Source: Jacaranda mimosifolia
Taxonomy: Eukaryota > Streptophyta > Magnoliopsida > Lamiales > Bignoniaceae
Direction: 5' to 3'
Assembly (NCBI GenBank): GCA_018894105.1
Contig: CM032128.1
Coordinates: 25,153,001 to 25,217,000 of the forward strand
Length of the DNA stretch: 64,000 bases
The notes beneath the pieces were generated by a model. That model was not told the origin of the DNA. It saw only the letters and a list, made by a program, of their open reading frames with translations, and did no database searches. Of this stretch, positions 1 through 13,706 are shown piece by piece. The position numbers were made by a program, and so were the translations under genes. Positions within the stretch are counted from its first letter, which is position 1. Every line of letters begins with the position of its first letter.

Positions 1-1061
1 ATTTTTAACTTTATTTTTCATTTTTAATTTTAAGTATTTTTAAAAGGTTTAATTATATTTTAGTTAAATATTTTTAATATGTATCAAAATTATTTACAAA
101 AATAAAGTTACTAAAACATACAATATTGCTAAATTTTTTATGCGGGATAGTGTTTATATATATATATATATATAAAGCATTATATATCACCAATTAGTCC
201 TTTACTTTCTTTTAAAACTTTGTTTGATTTAAATTAAATCCATACAAATGAATTAATGCAACAATTGCTTATTAGAACTAAAGATGGTGAATAAAAATTA
301 AGCAGTGATACATAGCAATGTTTATTACCTTATTCTATATTATTATATTGTCTGGCAATTTACAAATAAAACCCCTCCCCATTTTGTGATTTGAATTTAC
401 ACATATCAAAATAGGTACCAAGTAACAATTTTTTTAATTTTTTGGGGGATGAGGGCACCCCCACTAAGCTCGTCTCTTCCTTGCAACATTTGGAGTGGGA
501 TTTAAGGTTTAACAACATTTTAAGGTTTAATTAATTAGGACATGTGAGGATTAGTTGGATGGTCTAATTCATGTTGAAATGTTGATGCCAATTAAAACTC
601 CAAACCGCAAGTTGTTAGAATGAGTCTTCTTATTTGAAGCAATCAAACGAAAAAAAGTCAAATTTAAAATATTTAGAAGAAGAAGTATATTTTTTTATGG
701 AATTACTCGGACTCCATTACCAATCACGTAAGAATGCCTAAAGTAATAAAATACACAATCCATTTCGGCCACTTGGATATGGTTTTTTTTTATTTTTTTA
801 TTTCTATCATTTTTAAAAGTTAAAAAAGTAATTATAATTTTAAAAATAAAAATAAAAATAAAATATATTCAGATGTTTTGTCTGAAAATAATAATTAGTG
901 CAGCTATAGGGTTGAAATTTTAGATGATTTATATTATTTTAATGTTTAAAAAGATTTATTTTTTAAAATATATGTATATTTTATTAATTTTAAAATGATA
1001 GTGAGTATTTTATGTGAAATCAAATTTGAATTTAAATTGATGTGATAATAGGATGATAGAG
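1..1061. other. AT-rich intergenic DNA
   Basis: No coding region with recognisable homology is seen. The stretch holds homopolymer-rich A/T sequence and a (TA)10 microsatellite at about 155-174. Nothing else is supported. Confidence 0.6.
155..174. repeat. (TA)10 microsatellite
   Basis: An uninterrupted run of TA dinucleotides is read directly in the sequence. Confidence 0.9.
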
Positions 1062-1418
1062 TAGGGGTGCAGCCAATCCGAGCCGAACCGAGTTTGAGCA
1101 AAATTTTTGAGCTCGAGCTCGAGCTTGAAATATATATATATATATATATATTAGGCTCAAGCTCGATGAACTTAAAATTTTAAGCTTAAATTTGACTTGA
1201 TAAAAAAAAAATTCGAGCTCGAAATAAAAAAATAGTAATATGTATATATTTATTAATTAAATAAAAAAATAATACTTAATTATATACTGACTCGTGAGTT
1301 GACTCACGAGTTTCGAATCTAGATACAAACAACTCGAGATCGACTCGAATTAAAGTTTGAGCTCGATTCAGTTTGGCTAGTGAGACTCTCAAGCTGGTTA
1401 GACTCGTTTACACCCCTA
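1062..1418. mobile_element. hAT-type MITE, 357 bp
   Basis: The element begins TAGGGGTGCAGCC and ends TTACACCCCTA, an imperfect terminal inverted repeat. The flanks are tgatagag (1054-1061) and tgatggag (1419-1426), an 8-bp target duplication with one mismatch, the length hAT transposases make. The interior is rich in GAGCTCGAGCTCGA-like palindromic words and has no coding capacity. It is a non-autonomous copy. A copy with the same ends and a perfect 8-bp duplication lies at 62422-62887. Confidence 0.75.
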
Positions 1419-1426
1419 TGATGGAG

Positions 1427-2900
1427 TAGGTTTAAGAGAAATTGAAAATAAATAAAAGTTAATAAGTTTATGTTTTTAAATAGTAAAAATCTTGGAAAGG
1501 GGGTTTGAAATGATATACCGAAGAAGCCATTTTGGCTTTTTATTTTTGACATTATTTGAAATTTGAAAACCATCAATTTATACTCATTTTAATTGAAAAT
1601 ACGAGTCATTTTGACTTTTAATTTCTCATAAACTTGTCTTATCATTTTATTATCACATCAATCAATTTTAAATTTGATTAAGATAATTAAAATAAACATA
1701 TATTTTGAAAAAAAATATCTTTTTAGACACAAAAAATATAAACCACCTAAAATGTTCAGCTATATACCTATCCTAAGAATTATTTTCAAATAAAACATTC
1801 AAATACAATCTCATTTTTATTTTTAAAGATATAGTTAATTTTTATTTTTTAAAAATATTAAAAATGGAAAATAAAAATGAAAACATATTCTTTTTTTTTT
1901 TTTTGGATGTAAGAAAACATATCGAGATGTTGCCATGCATGATTCCGCAATGTAATAGCACATTTAAGTAGGTATTGATTGATAACGAGGAAGTTCCATT
2001 TAAAGGAAAACAAAATGGCAATAAAGTTCTAGAAAAAATAATAGAATTTTTTTAAAAAAGAAAAAGGAAAAATATCTTCCAAATGGAGCTTCTAGAATCT
2101 CTTGGGATGGTATGGTGGAGTATACAAGAATCAAGCCTACAAATCAAATGGAATATGGAACGGGTCCTACCAATCACTGCTTCACAAAAATCCAAAAATA
2201 TAAAAGTTAAGGGCCTTAAGGCTCTAACGCATTTTGGTATCCAGATTGTGGCTCCATCGGCCGCACCGCACAACTCTACCACACAAGTAGGGTTGGGTGG
2301 TGAACTAATCACCGCTCAAACAACCTGTCACAATTGCCATTGTGTTTGTGTTCCATTTTGTACATAGGAAAAAGACAAAGGAATAATTGTTGTGCAAATG
2401 AATGGAGTCCAATTATGTCGGATAAATGATTAAGAATTAATTATTTGACATATTCAAATTGATAGACCTAGATTAGAATAATATAATTATATCAAATCAT
2501 TACGAATAAAAAAAAATTGACCAAATTTTTTATTTAAGATATATATATATATATATTTTTTTTACGAGTCACATATTATAATCCTACAATTTAACAAAAT
2601 CTACTCCAAAACTAACTCAATAAATCATGGGACGCACAAGAATGAAAATGTCAAATTAATCAATTTAATAGGATCATAGTCAATAATAAATTCATTGGTT
2701 AAGGACAGTTTCATATATTAAAACAATAGTATAGACAAGCACAAAAGTTGTTATTATAAGTTGGGCGTAGGGGTGAGGTCCTGAAATCAATATATTGTTT
2801 AAACCGGCCAAAGTAAAAGGCTAAAACAGGTTGGTACAGTATTGATTATTGAAAGACAAAGACCAAGTCAAGTCTAAAGAAGAGGACTTAAAGTTGTATT
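1427..2900. other. Intergenic DNA with a short higher-GC island, no recognised gene
   Basis: Mostly AT-rich. At 2052-2367 overlapping open frames of 94 aa (plus) and 86 aa (minus) occur in a stretch of more balanced composition. Neither resembles a family I recognise and neither has clear splice continuation. It could be a non-coding transcript or a gene remnant. Confidence 0.4.
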
Positions 2901-3778
2901 TAGGGATGTGAAGGGAAATTAAATGGTACAGACTTGCTGTATTCGTATTTGTATTCAATTAAATTTTATAATATTTGTATTCGATAGATATTTTTTAATA
3001 ATATTCGAATTCGAATTCGACGAATATTAAGCGAATTCAGATATATTTGTATCTAAATATCTGAATATCCATTTACAAATATTCGAATATCTGAATTTGT
3101 TAACTTGTAATAAAATGCATATTTTTTTTAATAAATTTCATTTAAAAAAAAAAGTTCACTACTTTTTTTAGAATTAAAAAATTAATTATTCTTGATTTAG
3201 TTAATTTTTTAAACTAATATTGATTTTATGATTAATTAATATTAATAAAATGACACCAATATAAATTAATTATAAAGTCAATCAACACTAATTTTATATT
3301 GATTGATTTTATCGTTCATATATTATTCTTCAATTTTTTTCTAGATCTAGTAGTTTTAATTATCATTACTACCATCTATTGATTCTTCATAATCCTTAAC
3401 TACTAATTTTTTCTTATTAATTCTTTAATTACTAATTTATACTTATATTCATTTATATATAGATTATGAGATTTCATATTGAAAAAATAATAATTTGTTA
3501 TGTATAATAATTTATTATATTAGATATGGATAACATATTTAATTAAATTACAAATAATCGAATATATAAATAAATATACCCAACAAATATGTATTCGAAG
3601 CGGATATTAAACGGATTGAATAGACAATTACCATATCCGTATCTGTTTACGGTCAAATATCTAGTAATCGAATATGGATAATATCCGTTTTAAATGGATA
3701 AGGATAATATGCCCTATAAATAAATTCGAATGCGAATGATAATAAAAATAAAATTTTGAATATCCATTTACAATCCTA
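2901..3778. mobile_element. hAT-type MITE, 878 bp
   Basis: The ends TAGGGATGTGAA and (reverse complement of the right side) TAGGATTGTAAA form a degenerate terminal inverted repeat. The flanking octamers are gttgtatt (2893-2900) and tctgtatt (3779-3786), a target duplication with two mismatches. The interior repeats GAATATCCGT/ATATTCGAAT-like words and is AT-rich and non-coding. This matches the general build of the other TAGGGrTG-ended MITEs in the window, but the interior differs. Confidence 0.65.
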
Positions 3779-3786
3779 TCTGTATT

Positions 3787-4135
3787 GCCCAACTAGTCTT
3801 ATAAGTCATAATTTATAAATATAATTACCCTTTAATTACTCTAACGACCCATATTTAAAATTGATGGATTGATGAATTGCCAATTTTACCTTTACTGAAA
3901 AAATTTAGAAAAAAAAAGAGTAAAAATGGCAAAAATATAAAACGAAAAAAAAGCCCCCCATAAAAAGATATATTAAATCTAGGTTTATATATACACATAT
4001 TATATATATATTGCATATGTATAAATATGATATAAATATATATACGTATACAACCACCACCCCCCGGCACCACCTCATGGCTACCATGGCCATGGTCGGC
4101 CATGCTCGCCTGCCCGGTCATGGCCGGCGGAGGGG
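3787..4135. other. Intergenic gap between two MITEs
   Basis: AT-rich, with a short GC-rich piece near 4052-4135 (CACCACCCCCCGGCACC, then CATGGCCATGGTCGGCCATG). The latter is a self-complementary CCATGG-type run. No gene is recognised. Confidence 0.5.
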
Positions 4136-4143
4136 ATGAGAGG

Positions 4144-4706
4144 TAGGGGTGGGCATTGTGTTTGGATTTGGGGGTATTCGATCCGATTCTATTGGATATT
4201 TTTAGTCTTCAAATCCAAACGGGTATTTATAGGGGTACTCAAAAATTTGGAGGTCAAATATCGGGTATTGGCTTAGGGTACCCTATACCCGATCGGGTAC
4301 TCTCATTTTATTTTAAAAAAAAATTATATTATTAAGTACTATACATTTAATTGAAGTGTCAATATATGATGTATATCATATATTAGACATTAATGTTTAT
4401 TTTTAAGTTTTAAAATTATATATTATGTGGGATTTAGAACTTGTGAATAATGATTTGTGATGCTATCAATTGGTCCATGATGAAAATAAATAATGAATTA
4501 ATAAAATTTTAATTTTAATTTATTAAAAATATAAAAAAAAAACTAGTGGGGGTTCTGGGGGTACCCAACCCTAAGGGGGTACTCGATGGGGGTACCTCAT
4601 AAAATGGGGGTTGGGACTCGGGTATCAAAAAATGATAACCGAGGCCTAGGTTCCGCACTGCGGGTATCCCCAGGGGGGGTACCCAGCCCCCTCCCACTCC
4701 TACCTA
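4144..4706. mobile_element. hAT-type MITE, 563 bp
   Basis: The left end is TAGGGGTGGGCATTG. The right end read inward on the minus strand is TAGGTAGGAGTGGG, the same end with an extra TAGG. The target duplication atgagagg is perfect at 4136-4143 and 4707-4714. Both arms are packed with GGGTACCC/GGGGGTACTC words, the centre is AT-rich, and there is no coding capacity. Confidence 0.8.
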
Positions 4707-4714
4707 ATGAGAGG

Positions 4715-6466
4715 CAACTGGGTGGAATGTGTATTTTGTGTTTTATTATGAAAATTTTACTTATTTTTTTAATTAATAAATAATTTAATTAAAAAGAATA
4801 TATATTTAAAAATTACTTATCTATTTCTTCATTAATAAAAAATTTAATTAAAACATATTTTTTGAATTTATTAATTTATTTTTAAATTAACAAATAAATA
4901 CAACTAAATTTATTTGATTAATTATTGCAGATAGAGTTATTATTTTAATTATTGAGAATGTAATATAAAATTACTAAATTTATATTATATAAGAAGATAT
5001 ATTTAAATTTTTATTTTTTTTAATTTCACTTATTTTATTTTAATCAATAAATAGATTCAAATAAATTTAAAATTTAATAAATTATTTTAAATATATTTAT
5101 TATTTTATATATTGGATTTGTAATTTAAAATTATTAAATTTGTATTGTATGAGATGATAGATTTAGATTTTTATATTTTTTAGTTTTTATTTATTTTCTT
5201 CCTTAAGTAATATGTAAATTCAACTAAAAATTTGATATTGCACGAAAATCGAATTGGAGTTTTTTCATGAATCAATGAGTTATTAGGCTTCTGCTTTAGG
5301 AACACATTTGCATATAGTCAAAGCCAGAATGGTCAAAATAACTCCTTAGATGTCTTTTCGGCTTTAAAAGTTGATATGCTTCTTAAGTCACTGGGGGATT
5401 TTAACCCACTTAAGTTGGAGTATCAATCTTGAGTGTGTTTAATTTGGTGGACTCAATAACCCTCTTTTTTATTTAATTAATTTATCCTTATATCTTATTT
5501 TTACTTTTATGTCTTTAAGGTCTTAATTTGGAATATCAAAATTTAATTAAATTATTTTAGATATGTTTTTTATTTTAATAAATAATATAAAATTTACTTA
5601 AATTATTTTAGATACATTTATTATTTTAATATTATTATATATGTAATTCAATTAATGAATATGTTTACTATTTAACATTATTCAATATGTAACATTATTT
5701 TTAGATTTTTGGTAATTTTAATTATTTATTTGTTTTGTTTCTTAATTAATAAATAATTCAATTAAATTAAATTAACTTATTTTAGATATACTTGCTATTG
5801 TAATATTATTAAATATGTAACTCAAACTAATTAAAGTAATATTGTCTAAAGTGATAAATTTATATTAACTAATCCCTTAAAAATTTAAAAATATTTCAAA
5901 TATGTCCAGGGGCATTTTCATGTTAGCTAAACAATACCCCAAGGGCAATCTTAGACTTTCATATAAATTTTCTACTGGCATCATTAATTTTGTTGATGGA
6001 AACTAACAACTTTCACAAAATGTAAAACGATGATAACCGTTGAGGAGTATTTATAATTTTTGCATATCTGCGAATTATTTTATGAATACGTCAAACCTCA
6101 TGGGAATTTTGGTAATTGACCATACCATCTAGCATCCAAGTGTAAAAATTATCCACATTTTTTAATATCAGGTCATGTTTTTTCCTCTTGGCTCTAGCTG
6201 ACTCATAATTTTCTGCAGCTTCGACCTCGCGTCGGATTAGTTCCATAATGCTTTTATTGGCTACTAAATCTATCCATATCTATACTGCCAACTGCGAAAT
6301 TAAATTTCAACTTCATCTCTTTAAAGGGAAAAATGTTATACAACAACCACCTGCCCCCTGGTGAAAAGGGACATTCCCAGGGTGCAAAAGCAAGAAATTA
6401 ATCATCAGAAAAAGGCTGCTTTACTGCTCAGTTGGAATTCTACACCCTTCAAAAATTGAGATCTTT
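4715..6466. other. Intergenic DNA downstream of the GONST1-like gene
   Basis: AT-rich, low-complexity sequence with many runs related to TTTTAATTAATAAATAATT. No coding region is recognised. The right-hand 150-250 bp should contain the 3' untranslated region of the transporter gene, which ends at 6467 on the minus strand. Confidence 0.5.
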
Positions 6467-9400
6467 TTAACGCATTTTTGCTCTCGCAAAAAGCACTCCG
6501 GCCAACAATCCTACAAAAGAAAAAAATCAGTTACTAGGTTTATGTGATTCCTAACATAGGATGTCTAGCACATTTAATTGGAAAGAAACTTACCGAAGAA
6601 TATGCTAGCGGAATTTTCCAAACTTGTTGGGACTTTGAAAAGTAGGATACCAGCTACAGAAAGAGGTATCTTGTTCAGCGATCCGACTAGGCTGCAGGAT
6701 GCAAAAACAATCACCAAGAAAGCTAAACAAAACCCAGAGTAAACTGAAAATTCAAGAATAAAAAGAAGGCGAGAAAAGCAAAATTATAGGGTGTAAGCAA
6801 AAGAAGAGCTACAAAGGATTTCCTTAAGTAACCGGATGGCAAATCCAAAAATCCAAACCCAAGAAGGCGCAGAAACAGAGAGCTCCAAAAATGTATTAAT
6901 TACCTGTATGTAGTAGCCCCAGTTTGATGAAGGAACCACATCGAAGTGAAGCTGATCGCCAAACCCAAGAATCCACTAAATGTCATCACCAGCCAGAATG
7001 TGGGTAATCTCAAAAGTGGTCTGCCATTGGCAACAAAAAAGGACACACATAAAACAAAGTAAGGCATAGAAGATCATCATCCTTTTGCCACTTCTCACTT
7101 TTAACCAACTAAAAAGCCGGAGGGCAAATGCATGTGTGGACTCTTGTAATTTAGTATTTCATGTTAACATCCAAGGCAACAAACATTGGTGTCATACTTC
7201 TAATATCTTCAAATGATTGTACTAAAGAAACGTGATAGTACAACTTAGCCAGAAAGGGTTAGATTCATGTCAGAGCAAAAACATTCAGTAGCAGTTTCTG
7301 TAACTTATTGAGCCAGACTAGGTAGTAAAAGTTTTTGCTTCAGATATTAACTGATCTCCATAATTTATTCTCTTGTATCTCCAAATTAATTAAATAAGAG
7401 ATGCTCAACAGTAACAACAAATAATTTGCTAGAGACAGAAAGCATCAGTATGTATTCTAATAATATGTAATAAAATTAGTACTCACGTCTGTGAAAGATA
7501 ATCAACCTCATTGAATACAAAAATTAGCACAATTCCTAGAGGCAGCGAAAGGGTGTTGTTTAGCATGACCATTGAGAACTCGTTTAAATCTCCAGATTTA
7601 GTGACTTGCTTTGCAGTATCCATGACCCTACGCAACGTCAACTGCACCACAAGAGATAATCAACAGTCATAGGCTACAAAGCCAAAGAAATTATGAAAAT
7701 ACATTGGCTAAATTGGCCATAAAATCACAGCAGCATCTGTACACGGGTCAAATGCTTAAACTTTAAAGAGTATTCAGAATATGCATGAGAGTAATCAGAA
7801 GTATGCATGCATATATAAACCTAGAAAGGAATATTGGAGATATATAAGCAACAAATACAGAGGCTGATTTTTGATTCCATCAATCAAAGGATGACTTTAC
7901 CCAACATTATGCACTCTTTAGCTTAGATTAGAACAGCCAGCTTACCTAAGTAATCATTGATTTCACAGCTAAACAGATGACAATTTGTGATGGTGATACA
8001 CACAAAATGTAACAAGAATCAACATGGATTTGGGTAGAATCATGATGTTTCATCCTTGGTAGAATTCCTCTTCACCTAAAAATCGATCAATTCCAGTATT
8101 CCAGGAATAGCTTATAGCATGGCTCAAGCAGGGAAACAAAGATTCAAGAAATATTTTAGGTTTTATCATGTATTAAAGATGGTTCACAACAAAATGTATG
8201 GATGTAACTAAAAATTGCCAAAGTAGATGAACAGAAAAGAGACAATGGGGCCACAACAAATATACAGTCCCATAACTCCAGAGCATTATCAGGAGTTGAC
8301 ATGAAAAACAGGATTACTTACAGAATATGATGCTGTCAAAAAACAATTGATAAACTGCCATGTGTATCCAATGGCATGAAATGAGATATCTGTGATTCCT
8401 CCAGATATTGCTGAAATTATCTGCATAACATGAATCCACAGCTTCACAAATGATTCAACCATCACAAATTTATAACTATGTAAACGGTATCCGTTAGGAT
8501 TGCTTTCACTTGGGTATCACTAGGACATTCCAGCAAAGATCAAAAAGAAATCTTATTATGAAACAACACAAATATTCCACAGAGATTGGGGCTAATAACT
8601 GAGTACTAAAATTTTGATGATGCATCGGACAGTGGTTATGGCAGATGATGGAGATTAAGGCATTTGCAAATTCAATTGTCATCAACTAAAGAATGAATAA
8701 GCAGAGGCAACTAACCAAAATGGTTTGCCTTCTAGGCTCTAGCAGAGTGCTGTCCACATTAAAGGGGAGAAATCTATAGATAATCAATGGGACAGTAGTA
8801 ATTAACTGTGGTGTATCGATTTATATCATTGCCACGACATACCATTAGGAAAAGAGCTGCCCAAACTCTGTTGTCATGGTGCTTGTTGAATAGATACATT
8901 TCACCAACAGCAGTTATCACATTGGTTACATTCTTCAGAACTGTGACCATGGCAACATTTATGTATTTTAGACTGCAATGAAAATGGATTACGTGTTAGG
9001 CAACATTTTGAGGACGAATTTAGGAAAATTTTGTGTGAAGAACAAAGCAATTATCCATAGGACATCTCTTATAGGCACTCTTGCAATACTTCTAGTTATT
9101 TTGAAATGAGGGCAACATTTGACACAACAACGTAAATTCACAAGCAAAGCCGAAGTTTTTGACAGTGAAGAGAAGCAAGATATTAGAAAATGTTGAAAGA
9201 AACTCATCGATTTTCTTCTGCAACAATAATCAAATTACATAAAGCCTTCTAGAAACCTTTTTCTTTTTTTTTTTGTGCACAGGGTATTCAGAAACAAAAA
9301 GAAAAGAGAAAAGAATGCATCCCGGAAAAGGGCATCCAGAGATCAGTCCATGAATCTCAATTTCAGCCAAAAGGAAAATTCTAGTCTTTATTGTCAAAGA

Positions 9401-12400
9401 AAGCAATTGAAATTCTGAAATGAAATGAAGTGTGCTATTGTTTATATAAAAAATTTATCAGCTAATCAACAAATTGAGAAAGTAATGAAAACCAAAAATG
9501 AAAAAAAAACTTAAGGAAATAGGTGGCCAGATAAAACAGTAGAAAGTTCAGATGAACAACAAATCTACTTCAAGGTGTTAGAGTGAGTAAATTTAGTAGA
9601 CATATAGTTCTGACATCTCAATATGGTGCATGATTAGCATGTAATAAAATAAAATTTTCATATAATGAAGAAGAAAAAATTCATGACTATAAAGAACTGC
9701 ACTATGAATGTCAAGTAACAAGGAGGAAGCATTTTCAAAGGTGACTACTAGCCAATAGTAACAAATTTACAGCTTGAATATTACAAAAAGTGACAAATAC
9801 TTGAGATGATACAATATACATAAATAAAACTAAAGAAAATAAAGAAAAATAATACCTAAACATACTTGTTACCAGCATCCCCACAAAAATTAGATTGACA
9901 GGCAACCAGACCTTGATTAATCTCCATGTGAGTGGTTCAGTGTTAATTATGCCAAGGAAATTCAAGATAGAAACAATAACTACAGAGACAAAATTCTGCA
10001 AGTATGAAAAATATATTATTAGTCCATAGAAAAGAGAATATCACTTCAATCAGCTGAACTATAGCAAAGCCAGTGTAAGACAACTATAGATGAAAACTTA
10101 TTCTGTTGAATAAATTCGGGATCTTATATAGGAAGTAACCTGGTAGAGCATCAAAGATATTCCAGCATTAAAGTCATAACTGGAGAGGACATACTTGTTA
10201 ACCAGGATCATGCTGCAGGAGGAAAAACAATATGCAAGGCCAGATAACAAGGCCCGATTGTGCATTGTAAGTACTCTTTTACTTCGCACTGCCTTTTCTC
10301 TATCCTTTCCAAACTTCCCACTCTCCACATCAATCTCATTATTATTACCAGGAGTCTTCATCCCAAAAGATCTGAACATAAGCAGCATAAGAATCAAGAA
10401 ATAATATCATGGCAAGTAATGACATCAACCACAGCCACATTTGCTTTCAATTAACCACTTCAATTTGGCAAAAAGCACAAAATTTCCATATTAATGCAGT
10501 TCAGACAACTTTTCCAGAATCGTAAGTTCCACAAACTAGCAACTTATGAAAGCAGAAAAAAGTCAGAATGTTCATTTCTGTAAAGGACCCAATTTCCAGC
10601 TATATAGTCACTATGTGGGAATTAAATACTTAACATATCAAACTAACGCTATAAAATCCTGGAGGTATGACCAAGATGAAGATTCCATTTCATCGTTGAC
10701 ATCAATTTCTTCACCTATACTCACTTCCTGAACTTCGAAGCGTGATGCTATTCTGTTTCATTGGTCGGATGGGTCTTGACAAGAAAGGGAAGAGCATATA
10801 GGGCTTCTTTTTTATACATCGTAGTCTCCGTTGTTTGAATTCGGCCATAAAGATCCTTTTGGCATATAAGGAATTTATGGCCTATTCAGATAGTTTCCAA
10901 TGTTGTGGTTGACATTCTGTGTTTTGAAAATCATTTTTGAAAAGGATTTAGTATTTTAAGATGGTGGGGTCATATATCAGCGATCTGTTAGAATCCAAGA
11001 AACTCACTCGGACATCAGACTTTATAGTAAAATCACAATTTAATATACAAATCACTCAGGAATTGGTTATGCATCCTGAGACAAAAATACTAGGATTAAG
11101 CCACATTGGTTTCATGACCAAGATAAGGATTAAGAGTAGAAACCTCGTCATATACCAGCTTACAAAATTTTCAGCTCTCCAAAAACTTCAACCAATTTCC
11201 ATTGGAGTGTTATGCAACAAAAGATAGACCAAGAAGTAGCAAGATATTAAAAATGAGTCTTCCAACTTCGGATAATGGAGAGCTATTACTAATAAATTAC
11301 ACAAGTTATCAAACAAAAAATGATGAAGACTAACTGAAATTGTTTGTACCCTTCTTCTTTTGCCAGTGATGGGATGGACAGAATCTGAAGTGCCTTCAGA
11401 GTGATAAAAATAGAAATTTCTGGTTGAGTAATCAGTTAACAAATGAATGTCCAAGAGTTTGCCACAAGATGAAAACCTTTGACATTGTATTTGAACATTA
11501 AATATAGGCTAAGAAGCTAGGTGCATCTAATGATTGCAGTATCAAAGCAAACCTTTCAGCATGTAACAGATGTATCAAGCAAAAAGAAAAGAGCCAATTC
11601 TCTACTTTTACTAGATATATCAGAAATACGCTTCAGGACATCACAAATTTCGTAAAATACTTGTCTTGGAAGAGAATTACCATTAGAAGTACAGAGGTTC
11701 ATGCATGATGATAATTCGAATCTCAACTGACAGTATAAAGTCAACCACCAAGAAATAGAGGTTTGAGCTACAAACTACATGCTAGATAGCTGCCGGAAGT
11801 GGGTGCAGATAAATACTCATTCGGAAAATATAAAGGAAAGGCTGCAAGATTGAGAACTTTGTTATAATGAAGGTCATACCTACTGGCTATTTCTCTTCTA
11901 ACTGGACTTGAGACCTGATCTAGCAGCCCATATGGCTGAGGATCTTTTAGGCTTCTTTCGCCACTCGGGGAATATTGACTGGTATCCACAATTAGATTTC
12001 TTTCTGAAATAGGATGAGGAAAATCCAAAGAAGCTCCTTTTGATAATGCTCTACAATAATGAGAAATTACTATGGTTAGCAGATAGTAGTTGTAAATTGT
12101 AAACATCAGTAGGTTCCAAGTTGGAGGCAGAACGCAAGAAAAGTACAACCAGTCTCATCAAGGAGTCATTATCCTAAAGTAAAAAATTCTCTCCATTATT
12201 AACATTAAAACAAGAAGGGTACAAAAAAAATCGGAAAGCAACTCCAACTGGTTTTCAATAAAATAAGTAACCAAGAAAATGGAAGTTAGAGGAAAATTTT
12301 ATGTGTTGGAAACTATTCTGAGTCCAACCTGTCAATATTCAACAGGGGTTTCATATAAAACTTACTTGTGGATTTTATACAGATTGTTTGAGAGCAAACA

Positions 12401-13706
12401 TTTTATGAGGAAAGATTATACACCACTTTCCAACAAAATGTGTGAAGTGTGTACTCATTTTTCAAATAAATAATCATGGCACCACCACTGTAGAAAAGAA
12501 CCTAGATTGCAATCCCAGGGCAACTGCCAAATGAAACTGTCGCTTTTTTACTGGTCAACATTACGATCACAAATCCATTTATCACTATAACTAGATGCAA
12601 CCCTAACAAAAAACACCAGATATCACAGCATCATGAATATATGAACTGGTTGTTGTTGTTCAAGAATTCTTGTTTAGGCATAATTATTGTGGATCTCATC
12701 GAAAATTTAGAGGAGCTAGCCAAAAAAGAGTTAAAAAAAAAAAAAAACATAGGTATGACTGGCATGACATCTATGAATTCAATAAATCATAGGCTTTGGG
12801 CAATTTGCAGAAGAAAAACCTACTCAAGTAAAGGGTAATACTAATACAAATACAGATCAACCTAATAATATCAACCATAACATACATTTTGTTCTTGAAG
12901 ATAATTGCATTCTAATTGAATTTTTGATATAAGGAAAAAGGAAGGAAGGAAGGAAGTAAGGTAGACATGAAATCCTTCTTTTTCTCTAAACTCAGCTAAT
13001 CAAAAACCCTCCAATTCTCAAAGGATAATAGAAGTCCTTAAGAATGGGACTAAAATGCCAGCAAGAAATAACTGACAGTGAATAACATATCTTCGCTCAA
13101 ATTGCCGCTGTCCTTTCCACACATGAAACCTCAAAAACAAAAAATTCTTCCAAAACTCAAGCAACAAAGTGGAGCTCCTGCTACTGCTACTGCTACTGTT
13201 TGTCCCAAAAAAAGAAAAAAGCAACAAGGAGGCCTTCTAGCTCATATCATTCTATCATAAGCATACCCCACAATTTCACAATGTCATATGGAACACACTA
13301 TACATGCTCATCATCCTGTTATAATATTAAGACAAACCCATCAATTGAACATTAATGTGTACAATAACGAACTAATATAACATTCATGAAAGTATGCAGC
13401 TCCATTTACGAAGAAATTTGCAAAAAGAAAATAAAAGAAAGAACAGACTGCTAAGAACTCAAAAAGACTAGTCCGCTTCGAAAAGAAACCATCTCTATTG
13501 ATAATAAATCCATGAACCAAAATTTCCCTGAGCTGCACATCCATTAATGAAACATAACTGATTAATAAGGAAAATAATGAAATAAAATCGAAGAGGCTGG
13601 TTGCCCATATTGTCAAACAATCCCATCTCAGAAAGGAAAAACGTAAAAATCCCATCTCAAAGCACGCACACACAGAAAGAATGATAGTTAGTTACCTTGG
13701 AGTCAT
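6467..13706 (-). CDS. GONST1: Golgi GDP-mannose/GDP-sugar transporter, GONST1 type (10 exons)
   Basis: Nucleotide-sugar antiporter that imports GDP-mannose into the Golgi lumen in exchange for GMP (known for the family). Exons, minus strand: 13706-13696, 12050-11880, 10371-10140, 9995-9856, 8972-8843, 8420-8322, 7641-7487, 7020-6904, 6691-6594 and 6510-6467. They join at GT-AG introns with matching phases to 1,197 nt, 398 aa. From residue 98 the protein closely follows plant GONST1: HNRALLSGLAYCFSSCSMIL, then VTVLKNVTNVITAVGEMY, ITDISFHAIGYTWQF, LRLPTFWLVMTFSGFLG and GATTYSLVGSLNK. The GSLNK at about 355-359 corresponds to the GxxNK GDP-mannose motif. About ten hydrophobic segments are visible, and the tail ends ARAKMR. 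The roughly 97-residue N-terminus is hydrophilic, longer than I expect for Arabidopsis GONST1. The first exon codes only 3.7 codons. Its ATG (13704-13706) directly follows an in-frame TAA, which fixes the start if that exon is used. M65 or M97 are weaker alternatives. Confidence 0.93.

Noticed and set aside
2052..2367. Small protein gene or microRNA precursor
   Set aside because: Frames on both strands are short and unrelated to known families, and no long stem-loop is apparent by eye. Left as an unassigned island.
11338..11410. Possible extra GONST1 exon (…GTSDSVHPITGKRRR)
   Set aside because: Candidate acceptor and donor sites exist, but the enclosed lengths (35 or 44 nt) would break the reading frame that joins the exons on either side.
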